NCBI RefSeq assembly: GCF_000002875.2
Contig: NC_009394.2
Coordinates: forward strand, 62,001-126,000
Reading direction: 5' to 3'
Length of the DNA: 64,000 nt
Origin: Leishmania infantum JPCM5
Lineage: Eukaryota; Euglenozoa; Kinetoplastea; Trypanosomatida; Trypanosomatidae
Shown piece by piece: positions 10,199-20,765 of the stretch (position 1 is its first letter; each line of letters opens with the position of its first letter). Below the pieces are notes generated by a model. That model did no database searches. It was not told the origin of the DNA and saw nothing but the letters and a program-made list of their open reading frames with translations. A program made the position numbers and the translations under genes.

Positions 10199-11506
10199 GG
10201 CGCGACTCAACGCCAGGGGCCTGTCGCCGAACGCGACGAAGAACGAGAGGAAGGAGATGCGAGTACCCAATTTCGTGTGGGACACCATGATTAGTGGCGC
10301 TCTTCATCTCTTTCTGTGCCGCTGTATCGATGTATGGTTGCCCCCCCCCCACACACACACACACCACTCTTCGCCACGCTGGTGCGTGCTCGACGGACGA
10401 AGTGTCGGCTGGGTAAAGCCAGCGCGAGGGACATGATTGAGCGACTGCCCACGTGCATGCGTGTGCAGCTCCTTTTTCGGTTCTCTCTCACGGGCCTTCT
10501 CTCTCTGCTCTGTGGCTGGCGAGGACGATGTACAGTACGGTGCTGGATGGAGGCATGCGCTCGTCCAACCACCCACTCCCCAACCCCCAACCCGAACGAA
10601 GATCAGGAACGACGCAAAAATAGGTGGCGGAACCCAGTGAAACCGACTCGTGGAGAATTTCCCAGGTTTGCATGTCTGTGTGCATCAACTCCACACATGC
10701 ATCCGCAAGCCACCATCCACCCACCCACCCGCACCTGCACACACATACACACACGTATCTTTTGGTGTTACCTCCCTCTCCTCTCTCTCGACATATCGCA
10801 ACGGCCTCTGCTGGCCTGTCCTCCTCTCTGTCTCTATGGGACCCTCTCATGGCCATGTGCACGCGTGCGCCCAACGCTAAAGGGGCGAAGGAGAGGATCG
10901 AATGGTGTCGAGCGCACGGGGAACCGGCCGTCAGCCTCGGCGCATTTTTTTGTGTGCCCTTCTCTCTCGCCAACACGCACGCCCGCTCGGATGCTGTGCA
11001 AATAGTTGCCCATCGGTCCTCCAACGTGTGCCTCTCTCTCTTCTTTCGCCCTCTCTACCCCGCTTCCACCGCCGCAGGTGCAATCAGCATGCTCCCCGCA
11101 GGGTCTCTTCCCCCTCTTCTCCACGCAAGTAAAAACGCACAGCGCACACCATCCACCGCCGCACCAAGATCACACACCCGGCAAAAAAAAGTAAAGGGTA
11201 TAGAACAAGGCTATATGAGCAGCGCCTTTCAGACCTCTGCGTCACAGCACCGACCGACCTCCCCACCCCCTCCCCTCACCTACACCCACACATACACACC
11301 CGAATCGCTTACTCGTTGACTAATCCACATTACGGTAGCTGTTGATCCGCTTTCCGATTCGTTCGCGTTCACTTGTGCGTTCCTCTTCCGACCCTCTGTC
11401 TCTGCGACTGCGCGCATCGGTGCGGATTGCAGTCGTCTTTCTCTGGAGCTTGCCGCCCCGCACTCATTCACCCACCCACCCTCCCCCCGATCCCAACACC
11501 ACACCA
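10199..11506 (+). other. Intergenic spacer / untranslated regions
   Basis: No gene supported. There is a C-run followed by CA repeats at about 10337-10363 and more CA-rich sequence around 10737-10756. Short open frames on both strands are low-complexity Ser/Arg/His/Pro translations without family features. Confidence 0.65.
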
Positions 11507-11537
11507 TCTGTTTTTTTTTTGCTTCGTCTACCCCCAG
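11507..11537 (+). promoter_or_regulatory. Probable spliced-leader acceptor for the MAP kinase gene
   Basis: A T run followed by a CT stretch ends in CCCCCAG, with AG at 11536-11537. If used, it leaves a 5' leader of only 8 genomic bases before the ATG at 11546. An upstream acceptor is also possible. Confidence 0.5.
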
Positions 11538-11545
11538 CAACAAGG

Positions 11546-12769
11546 ATGCAGGCCAAGGGCGAAGCCGCCATGCGCGACTTGATCGCGGAGCTGCACGCGA
11601 TGCAGTCTCCCTACACGGTGCAGCGCTTTATCAGCAGCGGCAGCTACGGCGCGGTGTGCGCCGGTGTCGATAGCGAGGGGATTCCGGTCGCCATCAAGCG
11701 CGTGTTCAACACCGTCTCGGATGGCCGCACGGTCAACATTCTGTCGGACTCATTCCTCTGCAAGCGCGTGCTACGCGAGATCCGCTTGCTCAACCACTTC
11801 CACCACCCGAACATCCTAGGCCTGCGTGACATCTTCGTGCACTTCGAGGAGCCGGCGATGCACAAGCTCTACCTCGTGACGGAGCTGATGCGGACGGACC
11901 TGGCGCAGGTGATCCACGATCAGCGCATTGTCATCTCGCCACAGCATATCCAGTATTTCATGTACCACATCTTGCTTGGCCTGCACGTGCTGCACGAGGC
12001 CGGCGTCGTTCACCGCGACCTGCACCCCGGCAACATCTTGTTAGCAGACAACAACGACATCACCATCTGCGACTTCAACCTCGCGCGCGAGGACACGGCG
12101 GATGCGAACAAGACGCACTACGTGACGCACCGCTGGTACCGTGCGCCGGAGCTGGTCATGCAGTTCAAGGGCTTTACGAAGCTGGTGGATATGTGGTCGG
12201 CGGGCTGCGTTATGGCCGAGATGTTCAATCGTAAGGCGCTTTTCCGCGGCTCCACCTTCTACAACCAGCTCAACAAGATTGTGGAGGTGGTCGGCACACC
12301 CAAGCTAGAGGACGTGGTCATGTTCAGCTCTCCCAGTGCCCGCGATTACCTGCGCAACTCGCTGTCAAACGTGCCTGCCCGTGCGTGGACGGCTGTTGTG
12401 CCCACGGCCGACCCGGTCGCACTCGACCTCATCGCGAAGATGCTCGAGTTCAACCCGCAAAGGCGCATCAGCACGGAGCAGGCGCTCCGCCACCCGTACT
12501 TCGAGTCGCTCTTCGACCCGCTGGACCTCACAGAGGGTCTGAGCGAGCGGTTCCATTTCGACGAGTCCGTGACGGATGTGTGGGACATGCACAAGATTTT
12601 TACTGCCGAGGTGGAGCGCTTCAACGACCTGCGAGAGAGGCGGGAGGAGGTGGCCCGCGAGCGTGCCATGGCAGCGCAGCAACAGGGCGAGCAGGTGCTC
12701 GGTACCGACCACATGCCTCGAACGCACAGCCTCATGGAGTTAGCAGGTAACGCGCCGGCCCCGTCGTGA
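11546..12769 (+). CDS. MPK10: Atypical mitogen-activated protein kinase, MPK10-type
   Basis: A 407-residue Ser/Thr kinase of the MAPK group. Visible landmarks are a glycine loop SSGSYGAV (30-37) with Ser in place of the first Gly, VAIK with K51, the alpha-C glutamate E78, catalytic loop HRDLHPGN (156-163), DFN (176-178) where DFG is usual, activation motif T190-H191-Y192, HRWYRAPE (195-202) and the MAPK insert region. A C-terminal extension of about 85 residues (after 320) is acidic then helical and could be regulatory. HRDLH in place of HRDLK and DFN in place of DFG are real departures, but the catalytic Asp158, Asp176 and Lys51 remain, so activity is still plausible. I recall a Leishmania MPK10 on chromosome 10 near GDPase and NOP56 genes, and that placement supports the symbol. 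The MAPK call is firm; the paralogue number is less so. Confidence 0.85.
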   Translation: MQAKGEAAMRDLIAELHAMQSPYTVQRFISSGSYGAVCAGVDSEGIPVAIKRVFNTVSDGRTVNILSDSFLCKRVLREIRLLNHFHHPNILGLRDIFVHFEEPAMHKLYLVTELMRTDLAQVIHDQRIVISPQHIQYFMYHILLGLHVLHEAGVVHRDLHPGNILLADNNDITICDFNLAREDTADANKTHYVTHRWYRAPELVMQFKGFTKLVDMWSAGCVMAEMFNRKALFRGSTFYNQLNKIVEVVGTPKLEDVVMFSSPSARDYLRNSLSNVPARAWTAVVPTADPVALDLIAKMLEFNPQRRISTEQALRHPYFESLFDPLDLTEGLSERFHFDESVTDVWDMHKIFTAEVERFNDLRERREEVARERAMAAQQQGEQVLGTDHMPRTHSLMELAGNAPAPS

Positions 12770-13960
12770 TCGAGCCTCGCCGCAGCCAGCGAAGCAGAAA
12801 CGCGTGCACGCCTGCGTGTGCTTGTGCGAACTCGTGTACGCGTGTGAGGTCCCAGGAAACAAAGGTCGATCTTGTCTTCAGCGGCGAGCCACGATACGGT
12901 GGAAGAGGCTGTGGTGTGGCAGCATAACAAAGGACTCACCCGCCTAGGAATGAGCTCGGGCCAACGTGGAGGAAAAGCGAGAGGGACACACGACAGCGGG
13001 ACGAGTCACCGGCGGATAAAAAAGAAGACGGAAATCGAGTGCACATGCCCGTGCGATGTGCGCGTGAACGTTTCGCGGCAGTGCGTATGCGTGGATGCGT
13101 CGGAGCGCGAGTGGAAAGGTGAGGAACATGGGCACATGTGCGCCCCAGGGTGTGTGTGTATCACGCTGTGCGGCCCACGCCGGACTGTGACACGGGAGGG
13201 ACGGAAAAGCACAGCGCAGCAGACGGGGAAGGAACAGGCTCCATCGTACGTCATCAGAGGCGTGTGCTTGCGTGCGTCTGCCTGCCTTCTTTCTCACTCT
13301 CTAGTCTTATTCCCTTCTCGCTCGTCACCACCACCACCCCACGAACGGCGTGTCCGTGCGCCAACCGCCACCCGCCACCCCTCAAAAAAAATCAGTTCTC
13401 TTTTGCGGCCGATTTCGGGCAGCCGTAGCCGATAAAAGTTGATGCATCTCGTCGTCCTCCTCCTCTCTTGTCGTGGTCCCCTTCGCCTCTCTCTGTCGGT
13501 CTCTCTCCTTCTCCCTGAACGGTATCTCCCCTCTGATAGCTGCTCCAGGTGGCTCGCGGGCGGCGACGTTCGGCATCGTCACAGCAGCCAAAAAAACGGA
13601 GGTAGAGCGAAAGACGGAAGGAAACCAACGTTTTGCTTGTCCGTGAGATGTGCGTGTGTTTTGTGTGTGTGTGTGTGTTTCGACTGCGTCACACACTCAT
13701 CGTGATTGTTTTTCTCGGTCGCTCTGCTGCTGCTGCTTTCGATGTGCTTCGGCACCTTTCCTGTTCTCTGAGAGATCGCCGTCCCACCCCCCCTCCCTCT
13801 CTCGGCCTGTATCTTCGCGCACATGCACATAAAAACGTGACAAAAAAAATTCAGCTTATGTGTGTGTGTCTCTCTCTCTGTGTATGTGTCTCCGTGTCCG
13901 TGTCCGTCTGGGTGCCTGCTTTCCCGCCGTCACTACACACACGCACACACACACACACAC

Positions 13961-14000
<40 letters not shown>

Positions 14001-14021
14001 ATATATATGTATATGTATATG

Positions 14022-14096
<75 letters not shown>

Positions 14097-14183
14097 ATAT
14101 ATGTATATGTATATGTATATGTATATATATATATATATGTATATGTATATGTATATATATATATGTATATGTATATGTATATG

Positions 14184-14240
<57 letters not shown>

Positions 14241-15780
14241 ATATATATATGTATATGTATATGTATATATATATATGTATATGTATATGTATGTATATGT
14301 ATATGTATGTGTGGGGACGTCTTCAATGCACCCCCCCACCTCCCTCTCTTTGCATCCTCCGTCCGCCCCTCCCTTTTGGTCGCAGCTCCGCTCAATATCG
14401 GCACTTACGGTTCTCTTTCTTCGTTTTTTTTTTCGTTGTGTGCGTTTATGTGTGTGTGTGTGTCTGGCGGGTTCCCTCTCCTTCTCCACACCTCCCTTTA
14501 CACTCCTCTGCGCCGTGCCGCCGCCGCCGTCCCTCTTCGCTGTCGGTCTCTCACGCGGCGTTTTCGCCTGTGGGTGGGCGCGCTGGAGCTTTTCTCCGCC
14601 AAGAACACTAAAAAAAAAACGTAAAAAGCCGACAAAAAACGCGTCTTTTTTTTTTCGTCTGTTTGCTCGACTCGTGACTGGCGCCCGCCCACCTGCCCCT
14701 CACACACACACGCCCCCTTCTCTTTTTCTCTGCCTTTCTGCCTTCCTCTCTGTCTCTGTCTGTAAACGCCCTCTCTTCTTCTCCCTGTTGCTAATGCCGT
14801 GGGAGGGAGGAAAGGAGGGAGGGAGATGCGCCATTACCGAGACACACACACACACACACGAGAAGCCTCACCGACGTACACCTGCTTTGAGCCGTCTGCG
14901 ATTCGCTGTGCACATGCGCTCACTTCTTTTCCCTCTTTTCCTCACTCCCCACCTCACCCCCCGCCGTCACGCGAATGTTGTGCGCGCTTCTTTTATATTT
15001 TTCTATCGATGCTTCGGAGAGCACACGAGTGCACATGCATGTGCGTGTGGTCCTTTAGTTCTCCTCACGTGTGCTTTTCCTTCGGCGTTGTTGTGCGGCG
15101 CTTGAGCGTGCATTCCCTTCACCTGCCTTCAGCTCTCCCCGTTCCCATCCCATTCCTTTCCCTCTCTCTCCTTCTGACTAATCTTATCTCGATATCCGGT
15201 GCTCCCAGATGCGCTCGAGAAACGCACCCCAAACTAGAAGACGTCTGGACTACCTGGCCGCCGTGTTCTCCCCTGTCTTTCCTCTGTGTGTTTCTGTAGT
15301 GTCTCTCTCCCTCTCTCCCTATCAGCGCTTTTCCTCTGGTTGAATATCCCTGCAGACAAGACAGCAGCAACTAGAAGCACGTGCTCGGGCGTGTACCGGG
15401 GCGATGCAGTGTGCGCGCTTGTGTGACGGCGTTGTGCGTTATGTAGGTTGTTAGTGAGCACCTGCTCGTCCAGATGTGGGCAACCTCGTCGGCAGACGCG
15501 GCAGAGGTAGCAAACGGGAGGCGAATGCCCTCACCCCCCCCTCTCTTTCGTTGGCTGACGCGCACAGTCGTCACACCAGTAGTAAGATCCGCGCGTATGT
15601 GAGCGCGTGACGTCAAGCTACGCATAGCGGTGGATACGTATCGCGCACGCGCGCGCTCTCTCGCCCTGCTGCACGTTTCGCCACCCTTTCTATCGGCACG
15701 CGCACGTAGGTGCGTGTATCGTGAGCAACGAGCGGAACTTTTAGCGCAGTTGTGCGTTTTCAGGGTGGAGGGTGAAGGGG
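12770..15780 (+). other. Large intergenic spacer with hexanucleotide microsatellite
   Basis: No gene supported. A purine-rich part (12.9-13.25 kb) gives way to CT-rich sequence and then the CA/TATATG array (13935-14312). A long open frame across 13633-15105 exists only because the repeat lacks stops, and it encodes Met-Tyr/Ile/Val repeats; I do not accept it as a gene. Confidence 0.7.
13935..14312. repeat. (CA)n followed by about 350 bp of (GTATAT)n microsatellite
   Basis: A CA run (13935-13960) is followed by GTATAT hexamers with occasional longer TA runs and GTATGT variants up to about 14312. It is open in all three + frames and in minus-strand frames, giving spurious long translations. 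Confidence 0.95.
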
Positions 15781-15821
15781 AGCTCTCCCGCCCCCTACTC
15801 CTCCTCTCTTTTCGCCTCGAG
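15781..15821 (+). promoter_or_regulatory. Possible relic spliced-leader acceptor before the PH pseudogene
   Basis: A CT-rich stretch ends at TCGCCTCGAG, with AG at 15820-15821. It lies 58 bases before the first ATG of the degraded PH-protein region, a spacing like that of live genes here. Confidence 0.35.
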
Positions 15822-15878
15822 ATGCGCCGTGCGTGTCCCCGTGCACGGTGCCTCGCCTTGTGCTCGTTGATGTGAACC

Positions 15879-17160
15879 ATGACCATCGTCCATCCTGTGG
15901 CCGGCCTTCTCGCTTTCCCACCACTCACTGTCTTCACGCTCTTCAACGGCAATAAAGGAAGGCTGAGCACGCCAGCGTCCGCTGCGCCTGCGCCTCTCAC
16001 CACCGAGGAGGAGGACCTCTGCCATGAGGCCGCCGCGGAGCGGGGAGACCACAGCGACTCGTCAGGCTCCGCTGTGATTGGCGAAGGCCCGCGAGCGCCG
16101 ATCCACTCAATACGGACTGGGCTCCGCTGCACAAGGACGAGGCCCATCCAGCTGCGGCAGCCGCCCTCGCGCCGCCTCGAGCACGGTGCCTCCAGAGGCA
16201 ACTGTCAAGGGCATCGGCTGCCCGTGCGCATGGCCGATGAGCAGCACCCCCAGGCGCCATAACAATGAATGGCCCGCTGCCTCGGCGGCGCACCGCCATG
16301 CACAATGTTTCTCAGCCAGTCGCGTTGCCGGTGCTGCCATGGCCGCTTCCATGGCAGTGAGGTGGGCACCTTTGGCAAAGGCCCAGAGGCGGGCTACCTG
16401 TGCCATCCGGACGGCAGCGCGCGCGCAGGCCGGCAAGCCGCTCTTGCAGCCCAGTGAAGAGGGCGGGGGCGCGCAAGTTCGCGATCGCGCGGTCGAGGTT
16501 ATCGCATGACTGGAAGTCTCGGTACTTTGTGCTGAGCCCCGTGAATGACGGCACCTGCTGCTACACAGACAAGGCGGCGGCCACGGTCGGGTCTGAGAAG
16601 CAGGGCGGCGACACGAAGAGCGATGGTAGCGCGAGCCACGATGCCGACGCCGAACCGGGCAGGGAGGCATTGGAGGCAAGGCGGGCCCAAGGGCTTCGCT
16701 CCAGTCGACAAGCGCAGTCGCGTTCTGACTCAACCTTACATCTCAAGCTTATCGCTCATTGTCCTGTAGCACGTACGACAGGAGCATAGACATCATCATC
16801 TTTTAGTCCAAGGAAGGTGAGAAGGAGCTGCGGCTCGTCCTCCAGTGCGGCACCATCGAGGAACGCAGTGCTTGGATTACAGCGCTGGAGGCCCACCGCC
16901 ACGCCGTGAACAATCTGACCGACTACTCGTCCGCCGCTAATGCGGCAGCCAAGGCAAATGCGAAGGAAAAGAAGATGTGCGAGGAGGTTTACTGGTAATG
17001 CGGCGGTACGGAAGCGCTGGTTGACGGCGGTCGTTGGTTGCCACAGTGCGCGCTCCTATCACCCTCAATCCACGTATTGCTTGACACGTTCAGCGAGTGC
17101 GTGGCAGCTGCGGCACCTGCTACTCACACATCGATGCCTGTTATGAGCACCAATAGGTGA
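15879..17160 (+). pseudogene. Decayed PH-domain protein gene
   Basis: No single frame is long, but consecutive frames spell one pleckstrin-homology domain. SHDWKSRYFVLSPVNDGT lies in one frame near 16502-16555. DKRSRVLTQPYISSL lies in a second frame near 16706-16752. SIDIIIF, a TAG stop (16804-16806), then KEGEKELRLVLQCGTIEERS and AWITALEAHRHAV lie in a third frame to about 16915. The same third frame hits TAA (16996-16998) after KKMCEEVYW and continues open to TGA at 17158-17160. This implies at least two frameshifts and two nonsense changes. The PH core (WK-RYFVL, then W-x2-AL-x-AH) is unmistakable; membrane-lipid or protein binding would have been the ancestral role. The 5' boundary at the ATG 15879 is a guess. 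Codon-like GC-rich composition differs from the CT-rich flanks. Assembly error could explain some breaks, but four in one gene favours decay. Confidence 0.75.
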
Positions 17161-19260
17161 AGGGGGGAAAGGGGGCGGGGGCCGACAACGGACACTCGGG
17201 AAGAGGTGAAAGCGAACGCGGCGCCGGAGGCAGAGGACTCAGTGCTGCGTCGCCTCCTCTTCTTGCTTTCTCTGATCGCTCTCCCTTCATGCACTTCTTT
17301 GTGTGTGCCAATGCATGTATGTGTGTGTCTCTCGCTGTATTGGTCCGCCCTTGAGTTGCGCTTCGGTCCGCAATGCCATGGACTCTCTCGCCCGGGTGTA
17401 CGCATCTCTACGGTGTCGTCTGTTGTATGGTTTCCACTGCTTCGTGCCTAGCTCGGCGCGTACGCTGACCGAGAGAGGGAGGAGAGGAAGCTTGCACAGG
17501 CGCGTGGAGCAGGCACGGGGGCGATGTGTGGGTAGAAGGGCACCAAAAGGGAAGACAAGCTGCCGACGAGGCCCATGCCCCCTCACACGCACACGCACCC
17601 CTCTTCGCTCTCCCTGCCGGTCCTTTGCCCCACCCCCGCCACTGCACGCATACGCACACGCACATGCGCAACGGTGACCCGAGAACACCACCAGAGAGAG
17701 AGGGAGGAGGCGAAGGCAGAAGACCAGCCCTCGTGTACATTCTTCTCGGATACGTTTTCATCTTTATCAGTCGTCTCCGCTCCTCGTGATGACGTCGGGA
17801 CACCGCTCAGCGCGTGGTGGTGCCACAGGGCCCAGCACACCCGCTCTCTGTGCGGGAAAGCCAAAGTAGCCGTTCCCCCCCCCTCCCTGCTATCCCTGCC
17901 AATGCCGAGCCACTTCTGGTGGTGAAAGTTTCAAGCACCTACGACATGTGGAAGTTAGAGCGATGCGTGGCTGCTGGTGTCGGCGGCCAGGTCTTGGGCG
18001 GCGTGGCATCGGAGCGAGCCGAGCCCGTGAACACGTCTGTGCCATCCGCATGATGGGCGGAGAGTGTCCGCGTGGCTCGAACGTGTCTTGCCCCCGGCCC
18101 TCGCACCACCCACTGGTGTGGGGAGCCTGAGCGCCACACGGAGAGGTGCACGGGGCGGCGACCGGCACAATGCGAGCGGCTGTGAGGCGACCTGCAGAGC
18201 AGGTGGTCGGTAGAGCTCGAGGCAGGGGCCGCGTTCTCAGATGACTGGGGGGGAGGCGGTGCGTTGGCTGTAACGCGTGTGCCTACGGCTGCTGTGTACG
18301 ACGCGATGGGGCCTGCGACGGGCCGGGGCGCGTAGAGCGGAGTTTGACCTCATGTTGTCTGGCAGGAGGAACACGCGAGAACGCGACAAGATGCCCGTCG
18401 CAGTTTCCAGCAGCCTACGCCATTTTCGCTTTGTGCCGGCTTCGTCCCCCTCGTCTCTCGACTCTCGCCGCCGTCCTTCTCCCATTCCGTTGTGCAACGC
18501 TTGCTCCGATGTTTGTTGCCCACTTGCCGGATCGCCTTGCCTTCCTCTTTTTTTTGTGTTGTGTTGCTGTTTCGCCTGCCTCCCCTACTCTTCCCCTCTC
18601 GGCCTCGCCGCTATCAGCGTTGTGTGTGTGTGTGTTGGATGCACTGGCTCTGGAAAGACAATGTGCGGCACCTGGGAGAGGCGGTGCCCACTCCCTTTCC
18701 TTGTCTTCTTCGGCCCACTCCTCACTCTCGCTCTGCTCTGTGGCTCTCCAACTGTTCCACGCACAGACAGACATGAGTGCACGCAAGAGGCAGTGTTGGA
18801 TGTGGTAGTAGCCCGCTGATGCGACACGCAGGCAATGCAGGAACAAAGACGAGGGCGCAATCGGAAATGACCGCCGCTGCGGCATTCCTTGCTTAGCGCT
18901 TGATGGCGGCTGTGGGATGCTCTCTAGCCTCCACCTGGCACGCTGTTGAGGGGCGCGTGTACACCTGCAGGAGGAGGAGGAGGGGAGGGGGTACCGTGTG
19001 ATGCACCGCTCTTCGTCCTTGCTCTTCATTCCTCCCTCACGAACTTCTCTGCAGCAACGCCTCTCCTTCTCCCTCTCCCTCTCCCTCTCCCTCGCGCTCA
19101 CGGCGGCACAACATTGTGTGTATCCCACACCTACATGCACAACCCCTGCTGCGCATGTGACACGAACGCAAGCGCAGAGTAGGAATACACATACTAATCA
19201 AGGATCGCCTACGCGTCGTTGCATCGCACGAGGCGTTCGATCACAGTTCTCCTGTCCACT
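17161..19260 (+). other. Intergenic spacer with possible retroposon relic
   Basis: No protein gene supported. The 17.79-18.25 kb part has non-pyrimidine-biased sequence suggestive of a SIDER2 element (separate entry). Around 19060-19095 there are CTCTCC hexamer repeats. A short GTG-rich frame near 18.63 kb contains a chance P-loop-like string, which I rejected. Confidence 0.6.
17790..18250 (+). mobile_element. Possible SIDER2-like degenerate retroposon
   Basis: SIDERs are short non-coding retroposons of the ingi/L1Tc clade, frequent in Leishmania 3'UTRs, where some destabilise mRNA. The segment near 17800-17865 reads CACCGCTCAGCGCG, then GTGGTGGTGCCACAGGG, then TCTCTGTGCGGGAAAGCC. This resembles, from memory, the 5' signature of that clade. 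The interior (18080-18200) also has the balanced, non-coding look of these elements. No target-site duplication or A-tail was identified and both ends are approximate. Confidence 0.4.
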
Positions 19261-19303
19261 GACCACCTCCGCCTCTCCCCATCCCTCTTCCCTCCCCTCG
19301 TAG
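19261..19303 (+). promoter_or_regulatory. Probable spliced-leader acceptor for NOP56
   Basis: An almost pure CT tract ends in CCCTCGTAG, with AG at 19302-19303, 41 bases before the ATG at 19344. Confidence 0.7.
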
Positions 19304-19343
19304 TTCACATAAACGCTTTCAACAACGCTCGCGCGAGTCGATC

Positions 19344-20765
19344 ATGTCGAGAACGCTGTACACGCTGTACGAGGCGCCGACAGGCTACGCCATCTTCAAG
19401 GTTCGCACGACCGAGGAAATCGGCGCCGAGGATGTCGCGCTGCAGAAAGAGCTGCAGAGCTTCAGCACCTTTTCACCGTGGGTGAAGCTCGTGTCTTTTG
19501 CACCCTTCGAGTCGCCTGAGAACGCGCTCGAGGACGCGGTTTGCATCTCCGAGAACCTGATCAGCACCTTCCTCAACAACTTCCTCACCGCCGCCTTCGC
19601 GAAGAAGGTCGCCAAGAACGAGGCGAACTGGGAGCTCGGCGTGCAGGATCCGAAACTGGGCAGCGCCATCCACGACGAGCTCAACATCCCCGTCTTGTGC
19701 AATGAGACCGTAGCCGAGATTAGTCGCTGCATCCGCCTCCACGCTGAGAAGCTGCTGCCGGAGCACAACGAGGGCGATGTGCCGCGCGCGCAGTGCGGTC
19801 TCGGTCATGCGTTCTCGCGTAACAAGGTCAAGTTTAACGTGCACCGCAGCGATAACATGATCATCCAGGCCTCGGCGCTGATGGAGCACATGGACAAGGG
19901 TGTGAACCTGCTGGGCATGCGGGTGAAGGAGTGGTATGGCTGGCACTTCCCCGAGCTGGCCAAGGAGGTTCCGGAGCCGCTCAAGTACGCCAATGTTGCG
20001 TTGCTAATCGGTAACCGCAACTCACTGGAGGCGGTGCCGGAGGAGGATGTGAAGGCGCAGCTGGGCGACATCCTCGAAGGCGACGAGGCGCTCGCGGCGC
20101 GCGTGTACGAGAAGGCGGTAACGTCGATGGGCGGCGACATGGCGGAGGTGGACTGGGACTGCATCCGCACTTTTGCGAAGCGTGTCGCATCGCTGGGGCA
20201 GTATCGTGTTGCCCTGGCGCAGTACCTCGTGGACAAGATGATGCTGGTGGCCCCAAACCTGACGCAGCTGATGGGGCAGACCATTGGCGCGAAGCTCATC
20301 TCCAAGGCCGGCTCTCTTACAAACCTCGCCAAGTCCCCTGCCAGCACGATCCAGATCCTGGGTGCCGAGAAGGCGCTGTTCCGCGCCCTCAAGAAGAAGA
20401 AGGGCAACACCCCCAAGTACGGCCTCATCTTCCACTCGTCTTTTATCCAGCGCGCGTCAAAGGAGAACCGGGGCAAGATCTCGCGCTACCTCGCCAACAA
20501 GGCCGCGCTCGCGTGCCGCATCGACTGCTTTATGGACGCCCCGCCGACAGTGTTTGGTGAGAAGCTGCGCGAGCAGGTCGAGGCCCGCCTGAACTTCTTT
20601 GACACTGGCAACAAGCCCCCGAGCAACAAGGCCGCGATGGCTGAGGCGCTGGAGCAGTACCAGCGCATCCTCCGTAAGCGTGACCGCAAGCAGGCGGACG
20701 AGGACGCCGAGGAGACTCCGAAGAAGAAGAGCCGCAAGGTCGTGGCCGCCTCTGAGTCCGAGTAA
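19344..20765 (+). CDS. NOP56: Nucleolar protein NOP56 (C/D box snoRNP core protein)
   Basis: A 473-residue core protein of box C/D snoRNPs that pairs with NOP58 and fibrillarin to guide 2'-O-methylation and processing of rRNA in the nucleolus. The N-terminal NOP5NT domain (about 5-70) begins YTLYEAPTGYAIFKV. A coiled-coil segment carries LGHAFSRNKVKFNVHRSDNM (152-172). The Nop domain (about 172-405) has the signature stretches GAKLISKAGSLTNLAKSP (315-332) and TIQILGAEKALFRAL (335-349). The tail is short and ends in acidic then basic residues (DEDAEETPKKKSRK), shorter than the long KKE/D tails of animal and yeast homologues. N-terminal features (FSPWVKLVSFAPFESPENAL; LGVQDPKLG) favour NOP56 over NOP58. 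The start is the first ATG after a strong acceptor. Confidence 0.95.
   Translation: MSRTLYTLYEAPTGYAIFKVRTTEEIGAEDVALQKELQSFSTFSPWVKLVSFAPFESPENALEDAVCISENLISTFLNNFLTAAFAKKVAKNEANWELGVQDPKLGSAIHDELNIPVLCNETVAEISRCIRLHAEKLLPEHNEGDVPRAQCGLGHAFSRNKVKFNVHRSDNMIIQASALMEHMDKGVNLLGMRVKEWYGWHFPELAKEVPEPLKYANVALLIGNRNSLEAVPEEDVKAQLGDILEGDEALAARVYEKAVTSMGGDMAEVDWDCIRTFAKRVASLGQYRVALAQYLVDKMMLVAPNLTQLMGQTIGAKLISKAGSLTNLAKSPASTIQILGAEKALFRALKKKKGNTPKYGLIFHSSFIQRASKENRGKISRYLANKAALACRIDCFMDAPPTVFGEKLREQVEARLNFFDTGNKPPSNKAAMAEALEQYQRILRKRDRKQADEDAEETPKKKSRKVVAASESE

Noticed and set aside
13633..15105. A 490-codon + frame and overlapping long frames on both strands.
   Set aside because: They exist because the TATATG/CA repeat has no stops; the translations are Met-Tyr, Val-Tyr or Ile-Cys repeats.
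18620..18690. P-loop-like string GCTGSGKTMCGTW in a spacer frame, reminiscent of a kinesin Walker A.
   Set aside because: No other motor motif before or after it, and it directly follows a GT repeat; chance is more likely.
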